Source of the DNA: Stenopsyche tienmushanensis
Lineage: Eukaryota > Arthropoda > Insecta > Trichoptera > Stenopsychidae
Reading direction: 5' to 3'
DNA: 64,000 nucleotides
Assembly: GCA_008973525.1 (NCBI GenBank)
Contig: WACJ01000045.1
Location: 1,364,001-1,428,000, forward strand
Shown here: one piece after another, positions 45,788-57,290 of the stretch
Numbering within the stretch: the first letter of the stretch is position 1
Layout of the letters: each line of letters opens with the position of its first letter
The notes under the pieces: model-generated
What the model saw: only the letters and a program-made list of their open reading frames with translations
What the model was told of the DNA's origin: nothing
Database searches by the model: none
Program-made: the position numbers and the translations under genes

Positions 45788-46744
45788 TATGAATTCTAGG
45801 GAATACAAATAAATTAATTATAACTATTTAAATGCAGCTCTCAGAGCATTAAAAGTGTTTTGTATGAAGTGAACTTCACAATAACGATCCTACTTAAATT
45901 CTGCCGAGTCATTATGCATTTTGAATCACATATCGGCTCCGATAATAAAATTAATACATTTATTCCACAAATGCAGATAAACAAAATTTAATATTAGCGA
46001 TGGCTTAATATGTAAAGTCATACATAAATTATTATTGTCAAATAAATTGAATATTTAGTTAAACGATCAAATATATTTCAACGACAAACGTTAACAAGTT
46101 TGAATATTATAGCAATTAAAATTCATTATGCATCAGCTATTGATATTCATTGAATTTTACAAGTATTCTAAATAATTTATAATATAAATAAAGGATTCCT
46201 AATAGTCTAACTATCAACCAATCAACGACAATTTATAATTATTGTATTGAGGCGTTGCGCAATTGGCAGTAATATTATAAATTAAATACACTATGAATTG
46301 AATTTTGAATTATATTTTTGTTCACACTGATAAAATTGCATATTTATATGCCAGAAGAAGTTAAAAATAATTAACCTTGAAGTTTTTATCATTTTTGCAT
46401 ACAATGAAAACAGAATGAAACTGTAGACTGCAAGGCATCTTCATATAAAATAGGAGATAAATTAAAACAATATTGTTTAAAGTAACTCATTTTACAAGGA
46501 CTCGAATCGGAACAAAGCTAAAATTCAAGCAACTCAACGTACATAAATGTTGTGACCCTACTTTTTGGACGACCCTGATAGAATGCTCAATTATGCTAGA
46601 AAATAAGTTTTTAATAGAAATAAAAACATTTAAAAATATCAAAAATGAATCACCCAACCGAAAATCGATATGGACCGAAACCAAAACGGATAATTGAATT
46701 CAAAGGTCATCTGTTTTGACTGTGTATATTGTGATGCAGATATT
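45788..46744. other. AT-rich sequence upstream of GST-A
   Basis: The promoter and 5' UTR of GST-A should lie here, but no TATA or initiator could be singled out in such AT-rich DNA. The 74-codon frame at 46473-46697 (plus) has no motif. Confidence 0.35.
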
Positions 46745-46990
46745 GTAATCTATATTTATATATAAATTAATCTCTGTTTGATTATAAGTTAATTTGTAAA
46801 TTTGTTTGGGGACTATACATTCCTAAGCCATTCATCCGATTGCGATGGAACTTTGGTGAGTTATTAGGCGTGTATCTAAGGAAGGTTTTTAAATTGGCAC
46901 AAGCATTTTTTGTGCGCGGAATTTGTTTCGCGAGACGTTTAACGGATGCACCATGTTTGCAGTGCATGCAATTTAAATGGGAAATTTGTA
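46745..46990 (+). repeat. Helitron-like repeat
   Basis: Has CATTCATCCGATTGCGATGG...ACTTTGG, shared with 31.4 and 59.0 kb, then GAAGGTTTTTAAATTGGCAC...GGAATTTGTTTCGCGAGACG, shared with 19.05 kb. It joins the two blocks and shows they belong to one family. No coding, and the ends are not clear. Confidence 0.5.
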
Positions 46991-47308
46991 TGTAAATCAT
47001 CTAATACTAAATTAAACTGTTTCATACTGACGTAGACAAACTTTATTGGGTATTCAATTAGCACTTCGACGTCAATGAGAGATAAAGAGATATCCTTTCA
47101 TAAATAATGACGAACATTTACAGCGACGATAAAAATTAGAACGTGTTCGGTAAATGTTACATTGAACTTAATTCATAGTTTTTTTCTTTTCGAAACACGA
47201 TTTTAACAATAATTAGAACAATTTGTAACATAATCGCGAGTTAAATCTGAACCTGATCGATAATAGTGTCTCAAATAAGATGATCTTTGATACTTATTAT
47301 ATTTGAAA

Positions 47309-47611
47309 TATAAGGAGTATCGAAAAGTCTTTGCCGATTGTTTAAATATGAAGGAATTGAATTATTTTTTTTCATTTTTATTTATAAAATCATACATAAT
47401 ATAATTTTCTTCATCACTACCTATTATTTATCACAGGTTTTCATGTTTTTCTATTCTCCTTTTGAAAAAATATTCTGATATTAACTTTAATTTTGGTTCG
47501 CCTTTCCAATTGCTGACAGTACAAATCTGCAATTTTACTTTCGCCAGGTGCTAAACTGAGCTCAAACAGACGTCTAACAAAATCGGCAATGACTTATTGA
47601 TACACCTAATA
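47309..47611. mobile_element. short mariner family A derivative (MITE)
   Basis: The left end TAAGGAGTATCGAAAAGTCT and the right end GACTTATTGATACACCTAAT are family A inverted ends only 303 bases apart. The left interior matches 35090-35210 and the right subterminal part, AACAGACGTCTAACAAAATC, matches 2590-2610 inverted. This is an internally deleted copy with no transposase. Confidence 0.75.
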
Positions 47612-47914
47612 TTGAAAATAAAGCGTTGTGGAGCGCTGTATATATCAAAACAAATACACAATATGACGATAAAGCATATATTGCTTATAAATATTGATGG
47701 ATTTGTATTATTTGATCTTCTAAATCCTGTTATTTCAATGGATGCATAATAAACATGTGTTTTTTCTTCAATAAATATCAATAAAAATCGTCAAAGCACG
47801 TGCAGTTTACGTCAATGTATAAAGTCTAGCGGAATTGGTCTTATCAGCGAAGTATTTTTGGTGCCAAAAAAAAAACACAATTGTTCATATCATTATTGAC
47901 TTTTTGGCTGTGCG

Positions 47915-48181
47915 ATGACGATTTTGTACATTGTTCATGTTTTTGGATTTAGTAAAGAGCCAAAAAAAGAAAGATGTCCACACTTAAAAAAAGTTACTGT
48001 TTGGTGTACATTTTGGGCAAATGAAATCATTGTGCCACATTTCTTCGAAGATGTTATTGGAAATTTAGATAAGAAATCATTTCAAAAGTCTTCCCCATTG
48101 TGTGATTTTGCTACTGAAAATGAAGCAAAAAAAATACAACAATCTGAAATTGAAGAAAGATTCTTCATAATTGGTGGTTAG
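47915..48181 (+). pseudogene. mariner-like family B transposase fragment
   Basis: An 88-codon frame that contains K-K-V-T-V-W-C-T-F-W-A-N-E-I-I-V-P-H-F-F-E-D. This matches the V-T-V-W-C-x-F-W-A-G-G-I-I-G-P-x-F-F-E block of insect Tc1/mariner transposases related to family B. It is a lone piece: no other block follows, and I found no terminal repeats next to it. Confidence 0.6.
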
Positions 48182-48369
48182 GGTTGAAAACCGAATATCC
48201 AGATTTAATAAGCTCAAATTATAAGACCTAATAAAGTAGTTCTCCTGCCGCACTCTGTAATTGTATTTAGTAGCTCTTTTTGCAATGAAAACAACCTTAA
48301 ATCCAATTCAAATTGTATATATCAGTAACGTGATTTGAATGTATGTATATTGTATATATTGTTTTAAAT

Positions 48370-48660
48370 ATACATACATTTATTAGGTCCTCCCGAAAGA
48401 AATCCGTTATTTTTGCACGCTCTCATTTGTGTTATGTTTGCTTCCAAAACACGCCGAAGGAAACATATGTGTATTTTTTTTGTTAATGTATGGTTTATCA
48501 GCTTTATTTTTAAATGTCATAAATCTTATTTTATTATTATGGTTAAACATGGCGAAGCCCAAAACCAACGAAGAATACATTCGACGCTGTATGATGATTT
48601 TTTTTGATCAAGGCTTGAAAGCGATTATATCAAGGACCGGTATGTCCATCACAACGATAT
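48370..48660 (+). mobile_element. mariner-type N-terminal fragment
   Basis: The frame M-A-K-P-K-T-N-E-E-Y-I-R-R-C then M-I-F-F-D-Q-G-L-K-A resembles the first helix of mariner family A (R-P-E-T-D...F-F-D-Q-G-L-N). TAGGTCCTCCCGAAAGAAAT at 48385 may be a terminal repeat. It stops where an R1-like LINE begins. Confidence 0.4.
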
Positions 48661-48664
48661 GAAC

Positions 48665-49898
48665 CTGACAAAAAGACTGGTGATGAAGGAATCCATTCTG
48701 GGACCAACCCTCTGGAACATGCTCTACAACTGTCTTCTAAACATGGCACTGCCTGCAGGACTAGTACTCATTACATACAGGAAACCTGCAGTTAACAGCC
48801 TAGAAAACGAAGGCAATGATATGTAGCAGACGGAGAAGACCGAGAGTCAAGCAGCTTATTGTTTGGGGAACACGAGGTGGAATACAGCAAAACGTTGAGA
48901 TACCTCGGGATCCTCATGGACAACAAGCTGACCTTTAGCAAACACACAGAAGATATTGCAAAGAAGGTGGCCAGCGAGCTTGGATGGCCCATGCCCAACA
49001 TTAGAGGATCAAAGCCGCACAGAAGATGTACCATAAACGAGGTTGACACTCGATTCTTCTGTAAGGACCCCCGGTATGACACGAGTCGCTCAGACGCGAC
49101 ACCAACAGAAAGAAGCTGGACAGGGTCCAGCGACAGGCAGCGCTCCGAGTCAGCGTACAGGACAGTGTCAGAAGATGCGGTACTTGTGATCGCTGGAATA
49201 CCCCCGCTGGACTTCCAGGCAAAGAAGAGGACCTTGGACTACGAAGATCCCAAAGACCGCACAGCACACGACCAGAAACTGAGGGAAGCCTGGCAACAGA
49301 GATGGGATCACTCCAGCAAGGGAAAATGAACCCACCGACTTATCCCGGTCGTAAGCCGACGGAGGGCCCGAAAACACGGCGAAACGACCTACCGCTTGAC
49401 TCAGGTGCTCACTGGGCAAGGATGCTTTGGTGCGTACCTGAAGCTGATTGGCAAGAAAACCTCTGCGACGTGCCACCGCTATCAAGCGGAGGTCGACGAT
49501 GTAGAACACACCATCACTGACTGTGAGTCTTGGGCACCCTAGAGAAATTCGCTAAAACAAGCACTCGGGGTAGCCGAACTCAACGTTGACAACTTGGTCC
49601 ACAGCATGATGACAAGCAAGAAGAACCGGGACCGTTGGTGCGATTACATTGACGAAATCCTGAGCGCCAAAGAGGGCAATGAGGGAGAAAGGTGCAGAGC
49701 GGCTCTCCAACACTAGAATAGGACCAGTTGCCTAAGGCTACCTTGCCTAAGGCTACAGACTACCTGTCCTTCCTGAAGCAATTTTAAAAACAATACCAAG
49801 ACAGAGACGGACAAGGGAGGGGTTTAGTCAGTAAGAATCTGACACTACCCTGGGATCAAACCCAGGGTGTCTTATGCAAGATTCCCCTCACACAGAAA
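48665..49898 (+). pseudogene. R1-like LINE ORF2 3' half with 3' UTR
   Basis: Starts within the RT (S-I-L-G-P-T-L-W-N-M-L-Y near 48690-48720). It continues with L-R-Y-L-G-I-L-M-D-N-K-L-T-F near 48895 (thumb), a long degraded region, and A-L-G-V-A-E-L-N-V-D-N with I-L-S-A-K-E-G-N near 49565-49680, stopping at a TAG (49714-49716). The 3' UTR ends CACACAGAAAAA near 49898, matching the poly(A)-tailed copy at 10525-10896. Several frame changes occur. Less AT-rich than its surroundings, so probably a fairly recent arrival. Confidence 0.8.
49850..49869 (+). other. 3' UTR hairpin of the LINE
   Basis: CCCTGGG, a 6-base loop and CCCAGGG form a perfect 7-bp stem in the same 3' UTR position as the hairpin at 10573-10589, with different paired bases. 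Confidence 0.6.
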
Positions 49899-50539
49899 AA
49901 GGGCTTGAACGTGATCAAGGCAACAAATACCATCGGCTTAATTTAAGGACCAGCCCTGGCGATAAACTAATATTCATTTTAGTTTAGATGCTTTAAATCA
50001 GGCGATGGAAAATTACAGGATGCCCCTAAATCAGGACGAATCTCAAACTTTGATATAACTGCGATCTTGAATAGAAGCAGATCCTCGTCAGTCAATAGAG
50101 CGACAGAACACACTTGTATCATTGTCGTCATCTTCTTCAGAATGTTCTTTTATGTGTTTGGTGAAGTATGACTGGAGTTAATTACTATGAACTTATTAAA
50201 CCGGGCGGAACGATAACTGCGGAAGTTTATTGTCGACAATCAACAAGTAAAAACTGCAAGAAAAACAATCGAAGAAGAGTCATTTTACAGCATGATAACA
50301 CGCCCACATACATTAAAAATCATTTGTGTAAAGATAAAAGAAATAAATTGAGAGTTTAACCAAAACAAAAAAAAATGGATTTATTTCGGGACAACCTAAT
50401 ACGATTTTCCGATTTTTCAAGATTTTTTTATTGTATAAAATAAAACTTGTACTAATATTATTGATATAATACAGCCGCTTCCATTTTTAATCAGCTGATT
50501 AGTAATCACGCATATATGCGTACAGAACTCAATCGATAC
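49899..50539. other. intergenic sequence, no gene seen
   Basis: A 63-codon frame at 50168-50359 contains T-G-V-N-Y-Y-E-L-I-K-P-G-G-T-I-T-A-E-V-Y, then L-Q-H-D-N-T-P-T-Y. This matches the mariner block with W-x-G-I-x-Y-Y-E-L and the second catalytic Asp (Q-H-D-N-A-x-P-H). It is therefore a further mariner fragment, not a host gene. The rest is unassigned. Confidence 0.5.
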
Positions 50540-51040
50540 AGAAAGAGCATTCTCGCACTTGAGTGCATGTATTATGAATCGGAGACAGAGACGGAGATAG
50601 TGTCTTGCGTCTCATCATACACGCGTACATCGATGGTAAGGTCGTACTGTAAAGGTACCCTTACACGTCCAAATAATTATTTATCCGTATTCGATTGAAA
50701 GCCATCAGATATGGGGATTAGAACGTTAGCGGTCTTCTTATATTCATAATAAATAGTGGAAAGCCGCATGAATCAATTAATACGCTTAAAACTCAGTGTG
50801 GTAACAAAAGTGATTCCATTTGAAATGCTATTGTATCGCTCGGACCAAGTTTATCAATTTCAAGCTTCAACAAATGCATCATTTGTAACTAAATATGAAG
50901 ATACGCATGCGTATTGTTTATGTTTATGCGAAGAAATAAACGAACATTGTGTGCTATGGTGTTAAGGTTCATTTATTGATATACAAGCTTAACTCAAGCT
51001 GCGCGATCCTGAGAGAAAAGTGAATTTGTATGGACAATAA
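50540..51040 (-). repeat. composite repeat family R, inverted copy
   Basis: Read on the minus strand: CTCTCAGGATCGCGCAG, AATGAACCTTAACACCATAG, CATAAACATAAACAATACGC, CTATTTATTATGAATATAAG, CTGATGGCTTTCAATCGAAT, GGACGTGTAAGGGTACCTTT and GAGACGCAAGACACT. All blocks are shared with 18.7, 26.7 and 33.1-34.1 kb. Non-coding. Confidence 0.7.
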
Positions 51041-51089
51041 ATTGTGGACATAATGTAGCATCTATGTTTAAGACAATTTATACTCAATC

Positions 51090-51700
51090 ATAACCCTATG
51101 CAAAAAAAATCCAACGGTGTCAGGATCTGGCGATTGTGCGAGCCACGGAATAAGGCCGCCAAAAGAATTAATTTACACTATAGAGGTGCCCACAAAAAAA
51201 TTCTAATTGAAGGAATAAGCGTCGCCTTCGCAAAAATGAAAGAGGATATCCTACTTCAGACTACTACAGTTGGAATAAGGAAAAGGTGTCATGTGTGCAT
51301 ACGAATCAGAGATGGAAATTTTGTACAAATTTTGTAAATAAACACAATATAAACAGCATAAGCATAAAATGTATTTTTTTAACCCTGACCCTGACAAACT
51401 GGTATCTCTTCAAGTTTAACAATTTGTATGTCATATAGCATATCATTGGAGCGATTTATTTAGATCAAAAATACATTGTAAAATACAAAAACAGTTGCTA
51501 TTATCACCACTGACAAAAAAGTTATGACGATTTAAAGGCAAAGTCTTGTGTATTTTTTTACAAATGTTGAAAAAAAATATATTGCGACAACTCTGACATT
51601 TAGGACATAGTGTCTATGTGTGAAACGTTACAAAATACCCCCCTAACCTCCAAAAAAATGATCTTGGTCCATGTGCAAAACAGTCTGTATATCAGCGGCG
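51090..51700 (+). mobile_element. mariner-like family B remnant with transposase C-terminus
   Basis: Starts with a worn transposase end: K-K-I-L-I-E-G-I then F-A-K-M-K-E-D-I-L-L and R-D-G-N-F-V-Q-I-L ending at a TAA (51335-51337). This resembles the terminal C-x-x-x-G-G-x-F-E-H-L of the insect family. The right part (AATACATTGTAAAATACAAA, GACATTTAGGACATAGTGTC, GTCCATGTGCAAAACAGTC) is collinear with 19700-19910 and ends in the family's terminal repeat. Confidence 0.65.
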
Positions 51701-52714
51701 TACGATCGATGGATGCTGTGGATGCAGAGCATCCCCAAAAATTCACTTTGGTTTTGATGTTGAATTGTATTTTGCATTTTTGCACAATATATTGAAGATA
51801 AAACGGCATTGGAATGTTTAATTTAAATTTGTATTTCTGCTCACATTGAGTCCCTATTCAATTGGTAGCCCTATCCCATGTGGTATATCAGTAGACGTCT
51901 ATGTAAATTGGTGTTGAATTGAAAAATTGAGTCAAACGCATGTGTTTGTGTGGTATTGGGCGTGTTACGACAGTTTGTCAAATGGCTTTCAAGTTCGATT
52001 CGATTCAGTAGGCAATGGGTTCTTGAAGATTTCGAGTCGGTCTACGGGGGTATTTGACTGGAAAAATCCGATCTGTTGAGGTTTTATGGGTGTTATCGCT
52101 ACACTGTTCGACGGTGAGAATGTGTATGGTGATATAGTAAATATTTACATTGTCGAGTGGTGACAGCAGAGACGAGAAGAGCGGAGAGAGATGAGCAAGA
52201 GCGCGTGATCACAGTACAGTCGGCATGGTGATACTGGAGTTGACCCACCACCCACCGCCCACCGCACCAGTCTCTTTGACCTACTCCAAATATCCGTTTC
52301 ACCGTGACTTGCCAAAACATTGACCGTCACAATCCGGTCGTACGATGATGAACAACACGTAACAGACCTGATCGTCGTTTATCTAACTGGAAATGTGCCC
52401 ACTTCACCTTCGATTCGAAGAGTCCTTCTCGCGTTTGAAGAGCGCTATCTATCCAATTTCCCTGCCAAAGATATGGCAATGTCCTTATCAATAACCACAC
52501 ACTTTGGAAACGCTGATAAAGCCACCACAACCGACTCGTTTCTCGGTACGTTGCCCTTCGCCAAGAACAAACATTTGCATTTAATATTAGCAAAATTACA
52601 ATCGAAGAGCGACCAAGCGAACATTTTAATCGCAAGAGGCCATTAACATTCCTAGAATTGAATTTTAAACGTCTTTCTTAAAGACTTTCATATCGCACAC
52701 TAATAAAAATATGC
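51701..52714. other. unassigned region with a GC-richer segment
   Basis: 52140-52650 is less AT-rich than the surroundings and CpG-containing. It holds a 108-codon plus-strand frame (52320-52646, M-T-V-T-I-R-S-Y-D-D to I-A-R-G-H) overlapped by a 102-codon minus-strand frame, so compositional openness is likely. I recognise neither. A purine-rich run (52165-52205) precedes it. An exon or a regulatory island is possible but not shown. Confidence 0.3.
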
Positions 52715-52904
52715 AGATATTAGAAGGACCCGAAAGTATTCGTACATTTAGAGACCGTGTGTTTGAGCTCAGTTTGTGTACAAACACAGTGACGTAAAGA
52801 TCTTTGTAAGTTATTTCTTTTGTATATATACTTTTGTCAAACATTATAAAATAAATACGAGTAAAATTTCCAGACCTGAAACTAACGAAGTTAATATACG
52901 GCAT
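52715..52904 (+). mobile_element. mariner family A left end
   Basis: TATTAGAAGGACCCGAAAGT, then TGTTTGAGCTCAGTTTGTGT, match the left end of family A (2568, 15853). The piece extends into the start of the transposase region (ACCTGAAACTAACGAAGTTA) and ends where a LINE-tailed repeat begins. Confidence 0.5.
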
Positions 52905-53230
52905 TTTTTATGACCTATACGATCACATAAGCAACGAAAATGCCGCAAAAAGTCCTAAAAGAGGACGGAGTGGCCACAAGGTTTGTATGTCTAATCGGTC
53001 TGCTTTTCGGACCGCTGATATAACGAATGAGCGCTTCGTCATCGGATGTCATAAGTGTCTACAGAACAATTACAAACTCTCATTGTGAAACGAAGTTGTC
53101 CGAAGAAGACTGATCCTGTTGGTTGTTTAAATTTTACAATCGGTCCAAAATATTTTTGCCTTTATTTTATTGCGGGCTTATGCCAGCTGAGTCGGCCCAA
53201 TGTTTAAGGTATAACAAAAAAAAAGAGGGA
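52905..53230 (-). mobile_element. LINE-tailed (SINE-like) repeat, copy 2
   Basis: On the minus strand it follows the same order of blocks as the copies at 5.6-5.9 and 62.2-62.6 kb: CCTTAAACATTGGGCCGA, AATAAAATAAAGGCAAAAAT, GTCTTCTTCGGACAACTTCG, TATATCAGCGGTCCGAAAAG and CTTTTTGCGGCATTTTCG. Many point changes show it is old. Confidence 0.6.
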
Positions 53231-53829
53231 TTAGACAACATAGTATTTATAATAAAAAGAGAGTCAGTGAAGTGAACTGTTTATTATATTCACAATATTT
53301 CGAAAATATCCTTGTTGTTACAGAGAGCAAAGTACAAATTCAAAACGTATTCAACAAAGGATCGCCAGGAGCTGAGATCTAGATTTTGACGAAAAATTTT
53401 CTTTGTCATAAAACTGTTAAAATGTGATCCAGATGTGCCCGTTATCGACATATATCAAAAAAATAAAGCTTTTACATGCCTGGAGACTCCATGTAATACG
53501 ATATGCAAACCTGCGTTAGCGCGGGAACGGTCCGCAATGATTGGCACAAATTTCCGCGCTAGCGCGGGATCGGCCCTTGAGTTGTTCGCCCCACTCCAGA
53601 ACAGTCAAGGGGGAATAACAAAATTGATCAACGATAAAAATGATGCGAGTATCTTAATTATCAAAACAAACGTCTACTCTTAAGACAACATGAACGAAAG
53701 CCGTCTTATCTTTGTTGAAAGAGCTTAATAGCTTATCCGACGGTAGAGATTTCGTTAGATAGAATACGATTTTTTGTTGAATAGTAAATATGAACATTTA
53801 CAAGTTTCTATAAAAAAAAATCTATTGAG
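53231..53829. other. intergenic sequence, no gene seen
   Basis: Holds a small GC-rich repeat pair near 53515-53575 (GCGTTAGCGCGGGA and GCTAGCGCGGGATC). The 82-codon frame at 53435-53683 spans it and has no recognisable domain. Confidence 0.3.
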
Positions 53830-53960
53830 AATGTTTAAACGTGTAGGGGTACCTTTGTGGCACGACTTTGTCATCGATGCACAAGTGTATGATGAGACGC
53901 AAGACACCCGTCTCTTGTCTCACGATTTCCGATCCGATAGTGTTAAACTGTCGTTGAAAG
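53830..53960 (+). repeat. composite repeat family R fragment
   Basis: CGTGTAGGGGTACCTTTGTG, GTGTATGATGAGACGCAAGA and a following CGTCTCTTGTCTC match 34010-34075 and, inverted, 50590-50670. Confidence 0.6.
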
Positions 53961-56560
53961 GCAGCATCTATCTGGTTTTAGTCGGTTCCTAATCTTACTT
54001 TTTATAAAATAAAATTCTCTTCTTCTTTTCATAATATGAAAAAGTCCTTCTTGAAGACTTGCATCTGAAAAAAATTCAATGAAATGTCAAAAAGGAAGCC
54101 ATCGTGATAATCATCATGAGAATCATATGCTCACAGATTTTTCCAGGTATGTTTTATAGACATTGAAATAGCCTTTGATTGCGTACAATACAGTTGGATG
54201 ACATATATATTCGACTGTTTCCCTTGAAGTAATTGGCAAAAAAATAACAACACACAGATGGTGTAACAATCAGGTAGTCAAGTGGGAATGTCTTCTATTT
54301 CACAATTTTTATTATGAAATCTACATTTCAAGAAACGCTCCAGAAACAAAACAAACGGTGATTGAAGAATAAGAGTATGTAAAAATATAAAGGAAAATTA
54401 ATAAATTCAATAAGGTGCTTAATCCGTTGATGAGTATGTACTCACATGTTGAGTGTGCATTCGAAGCGATCTAGAGAGTATACACGCACATGTGGCGTGC
54501 GGCGCTTTAAAAAACTGACACGTATTTTTGGCACTACCGATAAATAAGTAATTAAACATTTTTATTTTTTGCTTGAAAAACATTTTTATTACAATTTATT
54601 CAATCTACAAGTACAAACTAATAATTATTAAGAATTGATGGATGTATTGCCCAAAAGAGTAAATAATTATTTTTCTAAAAAAATGTAAATATCTATATAT
54701 TAAATGTTATTATGTGCAAATTGGTAAATTATTGTTTGTCAACGATTCCTTTACTAACTTTTAAATTAAATTGCCACAAAAAGTATATTATATTGTAAAA
54801 AAAATATATTCTAATTAGTGACTAATGAGTTTTTTCAATACCAATTAACGCTATTGTCAAAGCTAAAAGTCTTATCTTATCTGGAAGTGAATATTGTACA
54901 AATATACTTATAGCACTTATGATACATTAAAATAAAATGCCGAACTACAGAGTGTTGTATTTTGACGATATAAACAATAAATCATCAAATAATTTATAGA
55001 CGTCTAATGAGGTTTTTAAATTTTCAGCATGAAGTATTGAAATATATAAATAACGTATGGTCTACCGATATTTATATCAATTGAATTAATAGATAGAAAT
55101 AAATTTCATGATGATATGACATAAATTCAATCACGTCATTCATTAATAGTGCAAATACGTACATAAATCTTTATTGGAGCTCACGATAACCCGATACTGA
55201 TTGTGTATTATACGATAAATATCTTAAAACGGTGTTGCTATTTGAAATTGACAATATCTACATAGAAAATTTCGTTGCTTAACAATATATCATAACAAAA
55301 ACACAGAAAAATAATATTACATTTGGAATAATATAATTGTATTAATCATTATAGTATTCATTATTAATTGCTTAAAAATATATGTTAAACTGTTTGATCA
55401 AGATTTGGAAAATGTTGATGTAAAATTCAGACGTTTAGCGTTTATCAATGCAATTTTTTCCGTTACGGTTTGCCATCATAATTGGAGCATAAATATGAGA
55501 ACATAAATTATAAAAGGCATGAATAAATTAAACAGCAGAAGGACAGCGATATGACATAATATGAAATAATAGCGAATGTGATCACAATCAGCCGCGTCAC
55601 ATTCAACCTTCGTATGTAAGATAAATAATAATTAGCATCGTCATCATGATGCAATTGTATAAAAGTGTAATTTTTTCATTAATTGGATTAGTTTTAACAA
55701 GTTTCAAGGATTATTATTTGTCGTCGTCCATTTATATGTATTTCACGTCGAATATAAAATTCAATATACCGGCGATATGCGGTCGTTTTTTTCCTTAATT
55801 CGTATTTAAACTTGGATATGAAATATGAACCAATTTAATTTAAAGCCATTTTATTCGATTGCAAAGTACAAATTGTTTTCGTTGTATATTATAATAAAAA
55901 GAATGTGCATGTTGATACAATATAAGTGAGACAAGATTAACAGTTTAGCAAATTAATGTAAAGATATCAAGAACTTCATTCGAAATACAATTTGTTTAAC
56001 CCAAGATCACTAATCATTAGTCTCACAGACTACAGATTTGGAATGCATTCGACATGCATGCATCCTTCCCGAACCTTCCCCACTCAGTACCTTCCTAAAT
56101 AAGTATATTTGTGACCCAAGCATACTTATTGCGTGTGCACGTCAATCGTCACATTGTCAAATCGTCGTCACATAATATGTAGTGACAGTTTAACTCGACA
56201 ATATAGTGATCTAGGGTTAATATGCATAAGAAGGTTAAACAAGCAGTATATATAAAAGTAAATGCATCAGCTCCTTAGCAGATCAAACAGACAAACTATT
56301 GTACAACGCAGAAAAATTGTAATAATGAAAGTTATACGTCTTTAACGACAACAGATTTGTGAAAGTAAAGGTGGATGATATCTTATATACATATATTAAA
56401 ATATACTTTCATTACAATACCTAAAAATCCAAAAGCTAAAACCTGCAACAATCATTGAATAATTAGTTCAATAAATAATTTCTTCAAATTTCTCTTGAAA
56501 ATCATTCATGCAGATATACAATAAACATAAAGAGACAATGGGCAGTACTCAGTTCAGCCT
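53961..56560. other. AT-rich intergenic sequence, no gene seen
   Basis: 2.6 kb of AT-rich DNA without a supportable gene. ACACGTATTTTTGGCAC at about 54521 is one end of the MITE family described at 24373-24655. No partner was located. Confidence 0.4.
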
Positions 56561-56639
56561 TCAGAAACGGTTTTGGCACTCACGGGGTGCCTTTTTAGCT
56601 TACAAGTACTGATGCGATGCTGTCGAATTAATAATCATC

Positions 56640-57290
56640 AAGTCAAAATTGGGTTTGGACAACAGCGATATACGTATAATATACTGGAATCAATCCACCT
56701 TTTGCGAGTCTGATACCAAAGGAATAATACATGGGAGTACCCTTAATTATATGAGATACGCGGATGATACTGAGTTATTGGCCAAAAATATCAATAATTT
56801 GAAAAGATTTTTAAATGCAGTTGTCGCATACGGTACATCAATGAGGCTTTTTCAACAAATAGCATCAAAGGATATTATCAGACTAGAATAGAATAAAAAT
56901 CATATAAATGAAAAAATACCGAGTTCTAAAGAACTTTTCATAACAGTCCAACCGAAACTGATGTGCTGTTATGTGTTCAGCATTCTTCTATATGGAACGG
57001 AAACCTGGGTGCTTACTAATACCAATGCTTAAGCGTCTCGAAGCCTTTGAGATGTAGATCTACAGAAGAATGTTGAAGATCTAGTGGATGAAACATAAGA
57101 CAAGTATCGAACGAGAGTTACTACGGGCATATTATGCGCAATAATACATTTAATAATCCGGGGGAAGATTGAGAGTCGTCGCAGCCACAGAGCCAAGAAG
57201 ACGTCATTGCTGAAGAGCTTTTATGACAGTGATATTGACTCAAACAAGTCAATTGCCGACGCACTTGGAGTGCACCGAGCTATTTTGAAT
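56640..57290 (+). pseudogene. RTE/CR1-like LINE reverse transcriptase fragment
   Basis: The plus-strand frame at 56649-56891 contains Y-M-R-Y-A-D-D-T-E-L-L-A, the catalytic Y-A-D-D box in its typical setting, then L-N-A-V-V-A-Y-G. Further downstream, in shifted frames, come L-L-Y-G-T-E-T-W-V-L-T near 56990 and R-L-E-A-F-E-M near 57030. Y-R-R-M-L-K-I follows near 57060 and G-K-I-E-S-R-R near 57165, blocks in the order expected for the C-terminal part of this LINE type. It is distinct from the Jockey and R1-like families here and has no intact frame. Confidence 0.75.

Noticed and set aside
52320..52646. 108-codon plus-strand frame
   Set aside because: A frame of nearly equal length overlaps it on the other strand, and no domain or splice signal supports it. 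Reported only as part of an unassigned region.
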